Shown piece after piece: positions 14,601 to 28,200 of a stretch of 64,000 nucleotides of DNA. Under the pieces are notes generated by a model. The model did no database searches and had not been told where the DNA came from. It was given only the letters and a program-made list of their open reading frames with translations. The DNA is taken from contig NC_084677.1 of NCBI RefSeq assembly GCF_028389875.1, positions 9,094,017 through 9,158,016 on the forward strand. The letters are read 5' to 3'. Within the stretch, counting starts at the first letter, position 1. Each line of letters opens with the position of its first letter. A program made the translations under genes and the position numbers. Origin of the DNA: Rhea pennata (taxonomy: Eukaryota; Chordata; Aves; Rheiformes; Rheidae).

Positions 14601-17600
14601 GATAGCAGCTCAGGTGAAAGGAAACAAACAAAAATCCTTCTGCAACTGCATCCAAAAAAAAAAAAAAAAAAAAATATTTAAACACACATTACTGACATTT
14701 TCTGCATGTAATTATGCAAGACCTAAAGTTACTATAAGCAATCCTAAAAGCATGTGCTACAGTAGCACAAAATTCAAACAGCAGGAAATCTGTAAGAAAA
14801 AGTTGATGGAAATTAGAGTCACGTAAGGATGATCATGCAGGGGAAAGCTTGTTTTGCAAACTGTAGAGTTTACTGAAGCTCAACTCCTATCTGCATATTA
14901 CATTTTTTCTTTCAGGCAACTGAATTTTTACTCAAGCTTTCTCACCTACAGGTACATGCAAATATGATATGTCCTGAAACTTCTCTGAAGCATTGCAACA
15001 GACTAGAACTGAAAATGCTCATACTGGCATAGTTCACAATATACAAGGTTGTATTTCTAATGTATATGTCTTGTCATTTATCTGTGTAAACCAAAAAAAT
15101 AGGTTAAATTATATACTTGAGAAGAGCACATTAAGTATGTTTTAGCAACAGCAGTGTCATATTAATGATCAACTTTTCAGTTATTGGGTTGAACTGCTTT
15201 CCGAAAAAATTATCCCACATTCTCTGTTGTTCATACAGCAAAAGTGTATCTTCCAAAGTCAAGCACACAGGTGCTTAAGGCTTTCAACCTCATTAAATTC
15301 TGATTATGTCCAGGGAGAGAGCAACCATACCTGTGTGTATTCATTGTCCCTATTGGTCACTATTGCCGTTTGGGTTTCATGAAGGTTATTAGTGAAAACT
15401 GCCTGCAAACTGATCTCCATCAGCACAGGATTGTTCAGAAGGGCCCAGTGACAGCATAGAAAGTTGAAATCAGGAAATCAGATAACAGAATCAGTGTTGT
15501 TGTTTGTAAACAGTGTTGAAGACTATTCCTTTCACCAGCACAATACCATGGTGTTCTGGGTTGCACACTGGACAAAGAGGCTACCACAAGAGAAGAGGAC
15601 AGAAAGAGTTGAATATAGCAAATCAAAATGGGCCTGAAATTGGTTCTCTCTTGTACCCAAGCTCTGTCTACAAAACAGGTCTGAGACGAAGCAATATTAC
15701 ACCAGCTACGATAATAACAGAGTAGAAGGCAATATTCCTGACAGTATATGAAAATATCACTGAACATCATTGAACTGTGAACTGCACAGAACTGATGCAC
15801 AAAACTCTGCAGTTGAGTAGCAAATGGCTAAGTTAGAGTGCTCTGAATGTATAAGCACGTGAGCCCATCATAGAAAGGTACTGTACTGAGAATGCTACTA
15901 ACCATTTTACCTTTGCAATGTTCTCTTTTAAGTGTATATGAAAAGTCATTCTCATGTGGTAACTCAATGAGTTGATTCAAATACAGTCTACTCCGAGTTC
16001 TGCCTATTTTGATTCATATTTCACTCACATTTCACAGAATCAGTAAGATTGGAAGGGACCTCTGGAGATCCAGCCTCCCACAGATTTCCTGGTGCTGGTT
16101 CACTGGGGCTTGAAGCCAGGACCTTCAGCATGTAAAGCACATGTAATAACCACTACACTATCCCTCTACCCCAAAGCATCACTTAACTAGAATGTCCTCT
16201 TTACTGTTCGGGCTGCACTTAAAATACTATCTGCAGCAGTAATTAGTCAGGCTGGCAATTAGTCAAGACATCCTGCTGGAAATAGTTTAAGAACTGAAGT
16301 ACATACAATCTACATAGGTAAACTTTCATGAATGAATGAAAGGTCACTTGTAGCAGACCGGATAATTAGAGTTCTACCAAAAACTACCTGGAGACCAACA
16401 GATCCATGATGCTTCTGTATAAGTCTACTTGGTACTCCAGCATTATGTACTCCAGTCTCAGAAGTTATTCAGTAGAACTAGAAGAAATACAGTGAAGGGC
16501 AACGAGAACTAACAGAACAGAGAAAGCTTTCAGACAAGGAAGGAACAAGGAGGCTAAGACTCTTCAGTTTGGAAGAGTCAATGGCGTTTGAGATACAAAC
16601 TGCTGACTGCATGAAATATATAAATAGTGCATTATTATTCTTTTTCTCTTCTTTTCTCTTACTTTTTATCTCTGTAACACAAGAACTGAAAGTTATCAGC
16701 AGGCCTTGTTAAAACCAGAAAAATGGTCACATACAATGAACAAAGACTCTCTACCATCTCCTTAACAGAAGTAAGTCCCTGTGACACTTACTGTTGGCTG
16801 CTCTGGTAATCTGTTTCCAGTATGAAATCTTAACTTGGTCTCTGACTTTTGATTTCAGATATTGACTGATTACTCCTGATTCCATGCTGGTATTATGACA
16901 TTTAAGTGGCTACTAGTTCCCTAATTCAACTGCATGCTCTCAATTTTTTTCCCCCAATATAAACAGTAACATGTGCTTGTCTTCCAAGTTTTCAATCTGG
17001 AATAGTCCATCAATATTTATAAATCTATGGTCTATTTCTAACAGTGTCTGTATAAACTCCTTTAAGAGAACAAGTTCATACGCACTCTGCAACAAACTAC
17101 CTAATGCTTTCTAAATCTATTCCTTTATGAAATGGATAATGTGGAAGGACAAGGGAAAAAAAATGAAAATTACTTTCTATTTTTCTGAAATACTGGCACT
17201 TCTTAATATATACAGTATACAAAAATATGGCAGAGGGCAGTATAACATTATTATATGAGTTATGTTATTTTTATCACCTTAATTATGGAATGTTAAAAAG
17301 TAAACCGCATTTTTTCACAGCTCTTCAATTAACGGACCATTGAAACTCTTGGAATGTTTACTGTACACCGAAAAATGAGAAAATATTTTTACCATTAAAA
17401 CAAGTTATATGAATGCTGCTGAGACATATTTTTAGTGGTCACTGAAATAAGAATATATATCTAAGGTTTTATATAAGCAGGGCTTTATAAACAACCAGCA
17501 AAATAACAACATTCTACTCCCAATTTTATTCCTCCAACTTGTATGTCTTTGATTTCATCAACTTAATGGACAATAATAGTAGTGAGTTTTAGCAGGGTCT

Positions 17601-20600
17601 TCCAGTTTATGTCCCCAAATACAACAAATTAATGCTATCTCAAGAGCTAAGCAAACCTTTTCAAAAGCCAGATTTTGGTGGGTATGTTTTGTTTTTAATA
17701 CCAATACAGATACTGAAAAACTCTAGAAGAAAGTATTATATCTTTCAGTATTCAGCTAAAGCTGGCAGATGCCAAACCTAGTACATTAAAATCTGCACTA
17801 CACTAAATCTCTGTTAACTTGTTGTACCAAGCATACACCCTGGGGATTTGGGCAACTATGCCATCCATATATTTTATCTAACAAGAAGAAAACAGCAGCT
17901 TATATCTAACATGAACGTACAAGAAAGTTCCACAACTGCTTTTTAGATATAGGAAAGCTAGTACCACTTCTGCCTTTCTCAAGACCTACCACTACCAGTT
18001 CCTTTTGCTTTTTTTTTTTTTTTTTTTTTTGTAAAATCTTAGCTGTAAGATCCAGATGTTTTCCTACCTCTGATCCTTCCCATTGCTTTCTTCAATAACT
18101 TCTCCAATTGATCCACATCATACCCAAAACAGCATACAGTACTGCAGCTGAGGCCTCAGAGCCAAATGAGCATAATCTTACAAATGACACTTTCATTTAG
18201 GCATCTCCGTACAAAGTGTGCTTTTACTGCTGAAGCACAGCATTGCTGACTCACTACCAGCTTGTGACCCACTCTAATTCCCATATCCTTTTCTGAAGAA
18301 GTATTTTCTAGCCAATTATTCTTCATCTTGTATTTAAACAAATAATGACTTGTATTGAACTGCATCCAATATTTGAGAGTGTCTCCAATCTGCCAAGATT
18401 AATTTGAATTCAAATTCTCTAACACATTTGCAGCTTCTTCCACCTTAGTGGCATCCACAAATTGGATACAAAATTCTGCTCTACTCCGACATTGATAAAT
18501 CCTTTTCAAGTAGATACCTTAAAGATGAGCTAAGTGCAAGGCTACTCAAATGGAGAACTTTAATCCAGGTCCAGAATAAATTTTATTTATCCCCCCCACC
18601 TAATCCCAGCTGTGCGATACCTCCTGTATTCTTTCAATCTCGTATTTCTTACCACTGTCTCACACTGGAAATTCTGAAATCAGGTAAAATTAAAATACCT
18701 ACCGATTTGTGAGTAAGAGCCAACAGCACTGACAGGAAATAGAACATCTGAGTCATCGTTCAGGACCTGTAGAGGAGTCCAACTGCATATTTGTGAACTG
18801 CAAGCACTGGTTTCATGAAGCCTAGAGTTAAAGAAAAATTTTTTTAAGAAGTATTCTTATAGTCAACATTAATTTTCACAACATTTTCATTTCTTTCAGG
18901 CACATTGCTTAAAAACCAAAACAACAACAACAAAAAAACGCACCCATCCACCCTGCCTGCTAGTTTCTTGGTTCAAACATCACAAATCCACAGGACAGAC
19001 TATCACAAAGCAGACGAAAAGCAGTGTTTTCCTCCTCCCCCCTGCTCTGCAAATGAATCTCAGTCAGAGATGAAGAAGGAATATCAGTATCTAAAGTTTT
19101 TATGAGATTGTCTTATTTAATTATATACTCTGATATTAGCAGGTTTCCTCTATTTAAGAGGCACTGTTTTATTGTGAGGCCAAAATCTAGCTGATATCAT
19201 ACTAAGAAAACTTCAAGTCAGAATTGGCCTAGCTTTAACATCCAACTTGAAAACTCAAAATTCTGATTTTCAGTGGAACTTAGAACCAAACTACCACCAC
19301 CACACTAGTCCACTAGTCCAGATGGTTCCAGGATTTCTGTTAGCCAAATGAATTTGACAGTACACATAAAGTACAAATGGGGGGGAGAGGTTATAAGAGA
19401 GCGTGAGAAAAATTATTATTGGCTCCTTCACTAAAATTACTTACTTTCCAGAAGCTCCAATTTCACCTTCTGTGCCTTTATTTCCTAATGTTTTTCCACA
19501 CAGCTCATCTTCATTTTCATCTATATCTTCATCATCAATACTCTTCACATCTAGTTTCTGGTATTCATACTCTCCATTCATAAACACTGAATTGCTTTTC
19601 CACAAATGGTTACTTTCATTCCCATTCAATTTTTCAAGATTGCCTTCAGATGAGGGTAACACAAAAACTGAAGACATGTCTGAATTCTCCTCTGAACTTT
19701 CTCCTGTGACCAGAGCCTTTATAGCATCCCCAAAGTTTTGCTCATCTTCCTCTTCGTCAAATGAGATAATATTTGTCACTCTCTTCTTCTTTTTTCGGTC
19801 TTTTTTAGATCTTAAATCTGGTAGCAACAGAAAGGTGTGCATATTTAAAAAAAAAAAAAAAAAAGAAACTTTTTTTCCTTAAAAGAGCTTAAGTTCTAAA
19901 AGAAGAAGAGTTGATATTAAAAGAGCAAGAAAGGGTGAACAGTTATGATTTTCAGACATTGATTAAAGAAAACTTAATCCTGAAAAGTCGCCTGAAATTT
20001 GAAAATAATTAATAGCAATCTTTATTTTTTAATCATGGCTTAATGAAAGTTTATTGCGTTATTTTAGATAAGAAAATTCTGGGGACATTTTAGAACAAAT
20101 ATCTCAAGTTTGAGTAATTATTCAAATAAAAATGGGTTAAAATACCAAAAAGAATGACAGAAGGCAAGATAGGAAACAAAACGAAAGGCACTTAAATCCA
20201 CAAGGCATTTTATCATCTTTTGTACACATGAACTTTTAAATCTTTAACACATTTATTTTATATGCCTTAAATAATTCAGATTTTGAAAAGATATTTTGGA
20301 GGTGCATTTAAGATAGTGTTTTACTGGAAGGGGAAAAACAATCAACAATCTTATAAAAAAAATTTTAAGGTTAGCCTTCCAGCCACCTTACCCTAGGGAC
20401 TAAGGTTAATGCTTACTGAAGAACATGCCTACACAACAAAGGCAACATGAAACACTTCTGGAAATAAATAAATATTTGCAAGCAACTAGAGATAGTTTTA
20501 TTTATATTCTGGACAGAGAACAGACAATTTTCAGGGAAAAAAAATATATTTACTCCCTCTGCTAATTAGTTTAGTCCTGAAATACAATGAAATCCTTTCC

Positions 20601-23600
20601 AATAAGAGTACATCTACCCTGTGACTGTAGTATTTTTAAATAATAATCTGTTCTCACCAGTTAAAATGTGCATATGAAGCTAAGTTCTTGGAAAATTGGA
20701 GTACTCCAAGAACCATCAGAAAATCATTTACCCAGACAAGTTACATCGCAACTAAACTGTTTTGTTTAATTCAAGTCCCACTATTATATATTCATAGGAG
20801 ACATTAATGAATTTTTAAGAGCAAGAGGAAGCCACAGGCCCTTCTGAATGTACATAGAATTCTAGCAAAGAGCACTTATCTTAATGGAAACATTTGACTT
20901 ACTCTAATATTCCATATACTATGGCATTTAAACATACCTATTTAAGTGAAGTTTTATTGTACACTGTACAGTCTATGTACTGTATTTGTATGCATATATC
21001 ATAAATGATGTCAAAGAGGCATACGTAACATATGGTCAACTACCATGTTACTCCTCCTTTAAAATCTATTCTATATGATCAAAGTTATCCCAATTCAAGT
21101 ATTATTTTAGTCTCATTGAAAGCCCTGAACAACAAAAGCTTTACTTCAGTTTGTTTTAGAAGACTTTGCTTTAAGACAACAGTCCACTTTAAATGCTAAT
21201 AGGAAAAGTAAATCTGTTTTCTACATCTATTCCTGCTAGGCATTATTTACACCACTTTCCCCCCTCTCTTTTTCCTTTTTGTCATAATCAAACTAATTTA
21301 AATTTTAAAATCTTAAAGAAAACCTTGTCTTTTAATTGAAAAGATACAAAAATCCCAGTACCTTGCTGTGCTTGTGCACCTTTACAAAAGCAAAGCATTG
21401 TCTCAGTTTAGTTTCTGGAAACAATGATGATATATTCCTTTGTTACTTTCAGAGTTGAAAATGTGTAATGAATATCACATTTTGCTAGATTAATTTCAAA
21501 TTATAGCAAATCAATACTTCAAATCCTGCTTAGTAACTAATATCCTACAAGATGGTTGCAACGCTAGCACATTTAAAGGTAAAAAGAATGTATAAGTAAA
21601 ATTTCATTTGTGGTAATTATTTATTTCATATGAGAATTCAGACTATAAACATAACTACTTTTTCAAGAATCTTACAAGCTAGCTTTTAATCTGATATATA
21701 ACAACAGATAAATGGTAGTGTAGTTCTTTACTGACAAAGATTAAGTGCCCAATGTGAGCATACTGAAAATGACAAATCTTTACACTAGAAATTGCAAGGC
21801 ATAATGTTATGAATTAGAAATCTGTCTTAACAAGTCACAAGTAAAATACTTAAACAAGAAGTTATAATACACATTTATTATCCATTATTCATACCAGTAT
21901 TCCAAAAAGCTTCTTCTTTTTAATCTCACATTCAACTAGTTCATGTGTATTACATTTATTTCTAAGAGATTTTTCTTTTCCTTCTACAATAGTGTATTAA
22001 AGTTGTATTTAATTGAGAAAAGGATTTAAACACATTTGAAGATTTTATAGCATTCTGAATGACATTCACATTGCAAAAATGCTTACCAGCATTTACATTC
22101 TTTGACAGAACAGGAAGTGGGTCAATGTCTTGGTCAGCTTTGATTAGAATGGAGACAGCAGATGATGCAGTTATCTCTCTAAGAAGGCTGCTAACACCCT
22201 GAGTGGATTCCTTCAATAACGAGGTGACATTTTGCGTTGATTCCTTTAACAGATCAGACACTGTGGGTATACATTTGCTTTGCCCATTTAAATCCTTATT
22301 ATCAATATTGATTGCAAAAAGAATGGAGTTCAGACCTTCAGATAAAAGAAAGAAAAAAAGTAAACCAAAAAACCCACTACATGCTTCATACAAAAGTCAC
22401 ATGGATAGTTTAAGGATGTAATATAAAAATACAAAATGTAAAAATATTTTCCCCAAAAATCTTCCCACAGTTCTCCATATATGAATTTTTATTCTTTCAC
22501 CTACTATTCATTCTTTGTTAGGTACTATTCAAGCTGATGCAATCAGTTCTGAATTTATGTTGACACCTGTACAGCTCACTAACATTAAGTATGCAGCAAG
22601 AACTGCGAACTCGTTTATTTATAACCTGATATTTAAATCCATTTCACTGCAACTTTGTCAGTTCTTATGTTCTATAAAATATTATTACAAATTTGTAAGT
22701 TCTTAAACCCTATTAAAAAAAAGAAAAAAGAAAAAAAAACTCCTGTGAACTCTATCTTTCAAAACGAACCGCATGACTACGTATTAGAGAAACTCAGATG
22801 TAAACAGTAATACTGAGGCACTTTCATGGTCAAATTCCAGAAAAATAAGTCACCTCTGTTATCATTTCTGACTCTTAATTCTCCTCTCACATATTTATTT
22901 TTAATGTTCTTTTCTAGTTGGGAACAATATTTATTTATTTATTTAACTGACATAGTTCATAATGAAAAGTTAGCCTTGACTGATGAAGAGTTAGAACTTT
23001 TATCTGCAAAAGACTTTTCAGCAGCAGTGGACAGGCAAGATCAGTATTTTAACAGTACACCAGTTCATAACACCAACTGGTATAATATCCTAGAGAACCC
23101 ACCAAAAACCTGACATTTAATGCACATTGTCTACATAAACTAAGTGTATTTAAGAAGTTTTTCACAACCAAAAACAGAAATAACATCTCAAAATATATAA
23201 GTTCTCAATGAACAGTAATATTTAAGTCAGTCCTACCAGCTGCCATTGTAGGGATCATACTAGAACGTTCCTCATCCATCATAAAAGACCAGTCTTCATA
23301 GAAGACACTATAATTTGAAAGGTAAAATCAAAAAATTTACAGCCTACATTACCATATATTCCATTTTAAATGACTTCAAATGAAAACTCTGAAAAATAAG
23401 CGTTAGGACACCAAACAATATGACTCTGAAACCCTGCAATATATAGAAAGTCTGAAGTCATGTCAGACAAGCTGAAATAGCAGAACCTATTTAAATAAAC
23501 AAAAATTTCTTCAGGTGAAAGTGTACGAGAATTACTAAAGCAGTAATTTATCTTCAGTTGTGCACTCTCCATTTTTCTACTGAGAAAATAGTCACTCAGG

Positions 23601-25173
23601 GCAACGAGGGCCCCATACAGTAACAGTCACAATTGCTATATGGTACATAATTTTAAATGACCACATTTGACCATAATTACCAAGCCATTCTCAAGCTATT
23701 TTACAAAATATTAGAATGCATGGCTACAAACAAAAAAGATCCACTTGATATAGTGATTTATTTCAATATTCAAAAGAAAATTATTATCTTAAGTAAACAA
23801 AATCAGTTAAAAAGTCAGTCATGCAAGTCAGTGAAAAATAATAATAAAAGATCAGAAAGTTAACATGAAGTTTGCAGTGAATGTGTAGACTGATTTGTTC
23901 TGAATAAACTCTGTGTGATTCTTTTATGATTTTATGATTCCTATATGATTCTTTTGATAAACAGTATGCTATATTTTTACTATCGACATTCAATTAAAAA
24001 AAGTATTAAAACACATAACAAGAAAATAAAACTTTTGTTAAACAATTTTGACTAATTTATTCGAAAGCATATAAAAGAGACAAGAGTTGAGGATGTAAAT
24101 TGATTCTATGAACCCTATCTGAAAACAGATAACATTTTAATCTTCTGCATTTTAAAATAAAGTATTTTTAGAAATGAGAGTATGTAGAACACCCAAGAGA
24201 GTGTTGACAAAGCTGACACAGCACCTACAAACATGACAGTAATAAGCAGAGACTTAGCAATTCAAGTCATTGATCTCTCACATGAGTTTTCAGCTTTTCT
24301 TCCTTGTTATTTCTTTTGTCTTTATTTAATTTTATAATCAAACATTTATCTCTCAAGAAAGCCATGAAAGGCTGAACAGTTGAAAATGAAAAGGAGGTAC
24401 TGAAGAGCTCAGTATAGGCAACAGTCTTATCTAACAAAGCCATTAACTGACACAAACAGAATGTGTGTCTGTTCAATTCATTGGGCTGGATCAAGGGCAA
24501 ATTATTAATAGAAGAATACAATACTACAAGTTTCCAAGAACAAAAGGAAGGGTAGGGCAGTATCAAATGGAACTGAACTCAGGAAAGTACGAGCTTAAGT
24601 GTATTTTACACTTCCAAAGTACCTTAGGATTTCACAAGGCAGGCTAAGTTGATGCTACAGTTACTATGAGAATAAAGTTCACAAACTGCTGTAAAACCAC
24701 TTCCAAGTGATTAATACGCAATACATATTGCCCAAGTGACAGGGCTTTTTTAGGTGACAGGGCTTTTTTTACATTACAGGGTGAGCCTCTCTATATAGGC
24801 AATTACCATTGATGTATTTGTAAGACAGACAAAGATTGCAATAGTGGTTGCTATTTTGTGGGAATGAGAGGGGCACCTCAAATCATAGTGTCCTCAGTGA
24901 GGAAAACTCTTGAAAGAGTAGGGAAGGGAACTGGAGAAGAGAATGGAAATGAATACGAGGATAGAAGCCAGTATCACACACAAGAATGAATCCGGCTTCA
25001 GCTCAAATGCTGAAGTAGGCTATCAAAATTTTTTTTTTTTTTTTTTTAAGTGAGATGTTAAATAGCTTCACTAGAATACTGATTAATGTGGTGTTTTGTT
25101 ACAGTTGTGTGTGTGTGCGTATATATATGTATTTTTTTTTACATTTTATATATATATATAAAAAATGTGTGTG

Positions 25174-25206
<33 letters not shown>

Positions 25207-28200
25207 TATAAATATATATATATTCTGTCTCAATACTTCATTTGTCAATGCATGCACATTTCCTACATTACAAAGATACCAAATACAGTACCTGAGCCGA
25301 TTCTTATCTGCAAGCAGCATGTGAACATATCTTTCCAGAGAATGTTCGTTCAACGCACAGCGCAACCAAGCCCGGCCTCTACCAATATCTGTAGTAATTG
25401 CCCTCAGTGAATAAAAGCGCTGCAGTTCATGTTTATTCAGAACTTCTTTCACATAATACCAAAACACTGGTTCTGGAAAAAAACAAAAATAAAACCCTCG
25501 GCACACTTTTTTTTTTTTTCTATCTTACTTTCTTCTACTGAAATATATTTTACAAGTTTCATCCAGTCTTATTTCAGAATCAGCATAACTTGATAAATTA
25601 TCTCCCATTACTTCCATTTGAGTGCATCTGCTATGCAATTTTACAAAACAAAAAGGTAATTGGAAACAATGCTGAGCAAAAATGAATTATTTACCATTTT
25701 CGTGCAACTATCCAGCTAAGTAGGTTGTTTACTTCTACAGAATTTAGGCTATTTTAGTTCATTAAAAAAATTTAAAAAAAATCTGAATACATACATTCTG
25801 CCTTACATTTTTAAAGAGAATTTACATTTAAAAGTACATTTAAACAGTATTTCACCCATACACATTTACATGTTCAGCTGTGAACATACTATGCAAAAGA
25901 AAAAAATTTCTAGAACTCTATTTTACTGCTGACTGCCAAATGTTGAAAGCCAGTTCCAAAGGAATCAGTGGCTCCAGAATCAGAGTATTGCTATTTAAAA
26001 TGATGAAAAAAGTTGAATTTAATGGCACTAATTCAACTCTCCTCTAAACACTTTCCTTGTCCTGTCCTCAAACACTGATAAAGCTATTTTTTAATAACTC
26101 TTTATAAAATTTAATTGCTTCAAATTTCTCAGCCAGATGCAACAAAAATCTGCGTGTCAGTAATTGTGCTTGTACAATAAAAAAAACTAGTATTTTAAAG
26201 TCCTGTTTCTTAACTGAGTAACAACATATATTTTAAGGACATATTTATTCCAAATCATATCTTCCCATTTTCTCAGGGTGAAAAGAATAACCAAAAATCA
26301 CATAATTTATTCTGTAAGCCTTTTGAATCATTATTATATGGTAAATTTTGGCAATCATCAGCCATTAATGTTGCACAAAATACTGCTTGAAAGTACACTA
26401 AAAACCAGTATCAACAAGTTTCATGTGGTTTTTGATTTTGTATAACTAGAACTGTCAAACAACTTAACAGTTAGAAGGCTTTTAACATGTGCAATTAGTA
26501 ACATAGTAATAGATTCAAAAAAAAGGCAGATAGGTCTTGAAGGAGGACAAAGGAAGAAAAAAGCAGATTTGAGAAACTCAGAAATTCCACAGAAAATTTA
26601 AAACACATCTATCTTTCAGGGAAGAAATGCAGATGCTCCTTTTGATAGTTTAATGAACGTCTTTGCTCAATATTTTTAAGGTAACAAAAGAAGAGAAAAA
26701 TACTTCTGTTGTAGGAATGAGTGGTACAACATCACCTCAAATATTATGCTGACTTGATCATAACCACAATGCAGATGGCATAAAAGTTTAAAGACGGGTA
26801 TCAAATCTCCTCAAAGACATATGGAAAAAAACTCACATGACAGCCAAAAAGAGATTGATCCTGCCTCTCTCTGTTTACCATCTAAGGTTTTTATTTTTTT
26901 TATTGTAGTTAAAAGTTTTAAGAAAAGGCATCTGTGACGCTTCTCCTTCTCTTCAATGAAAGTGTGCGAGGTCAGGCTTTGAATAGGTTTTCATTATAGG
27001 TTATATCTTCTGTTGGTGAAATACGATCATTTGGGGATATGGCTTTGTTTCTTAATCTCTGCTGGAAGTCACATACAAGTTAGAAAAGCTATTTTAGAAA
27101 TCTAAACACACAAAACCAGATTAGAACCACTAACTAAAATTTTTTCAAACAAGTCTGACAGCAATATAAAAATACCCCATGGCTCTTCTAAATGAGATAA
27201 AAGGCACGAAATGCAGGAAACACATAAAAAGGTGAGAAAGAAAGTTGCTACGTATTGAGATCGCTCTCAACTTTCCACTTAAGGGGCTTTACATTTCTCT
27301 AAAATGCTAGAGTACTGGACTCGAAGGATCCAGCATTATCTTAGGTTTCAGCAAATGTCATGCAAATGTTGTATAAATGCAATACTTTACTAACAGTGTA
27401 CAGTTACCAGCACATGCAAAACTAAAAGTATACTTTTCTGAACTAAGACTAGTCACGTTGCCATGGAAAGGATAAGGAGGTCCATAAAACATATGAGAAC
27501 ATTCAAATATTGTATGTTCTATCCATTTGATTTCAATTTATTTGTGTCTGCATTACAAAAATAAAATGTGAGCACATCTAAAAATAAAACACTCCTTAAG
27601 ATGCTGCATTTGCATCAGGACTTCAGTGATTTAATGATATCGGTTTTGTGGACCAATGAAGTTCATTCTTCTGTCTTACTAAAAATCAAAACAATGTAAA
27701 AGAAGGAAGTGAAAATATTACAGGAATAGAGAAAACGAGCAGATTTCCCCTTGTGCTTAGAGTGAAACTCAGTGTTTCCTAGCGCTATGATTATTTACAG
27801 ATTTACAGGATTTTGAAAATCTTCAAAGTTCAATTTATCATCAGTTTTAATCAAAAATCTAGGCAATGGAAATTGGGTGGGAACATTCCATACTTCAAGT
27901 CCCTCCATGACATACACAATAAAAACAGTAGTGTAATTGTGATTTTCAAATCATTACATCATTCTCCTATTTGAGAGTAGAGTTAAACCCAAAAAAATCA
28001 AAATATTAACCAGTGATACAATTTCTTATAGCAAACAATTCAATACATGGTATTCAGAAGTAAGATCTATGTTAATTTCAGTACCACAGGCAGATAAAAT
28101 ACTGAAGTTACACAATTCACTCAAACATTAATCACTTTGTAAAAAAAATAAATTAAAAAAATAGTTGGTGCAATTTTAATGACAGTTTCAACAACTACAA

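Noticed and set aside
15435-15800. 121-codon minus-strand frame in SNX29 intron 9
   Set aside because: Cys/Leu/Ser-rich with no recognised motif, and not bordered by consistent splice sites; treated as chance.
16096-16168. Functional tRNA-Val gene
   Set aside because: The 5' acceptor strand does not pair with the 3' strand and the T-arm is altered, so it is a pseudogene or SINE head.
19403-19882. 159-codon plus-strand frame
   Set aside because: It is the antisense shadow of SNX29 exon 8.
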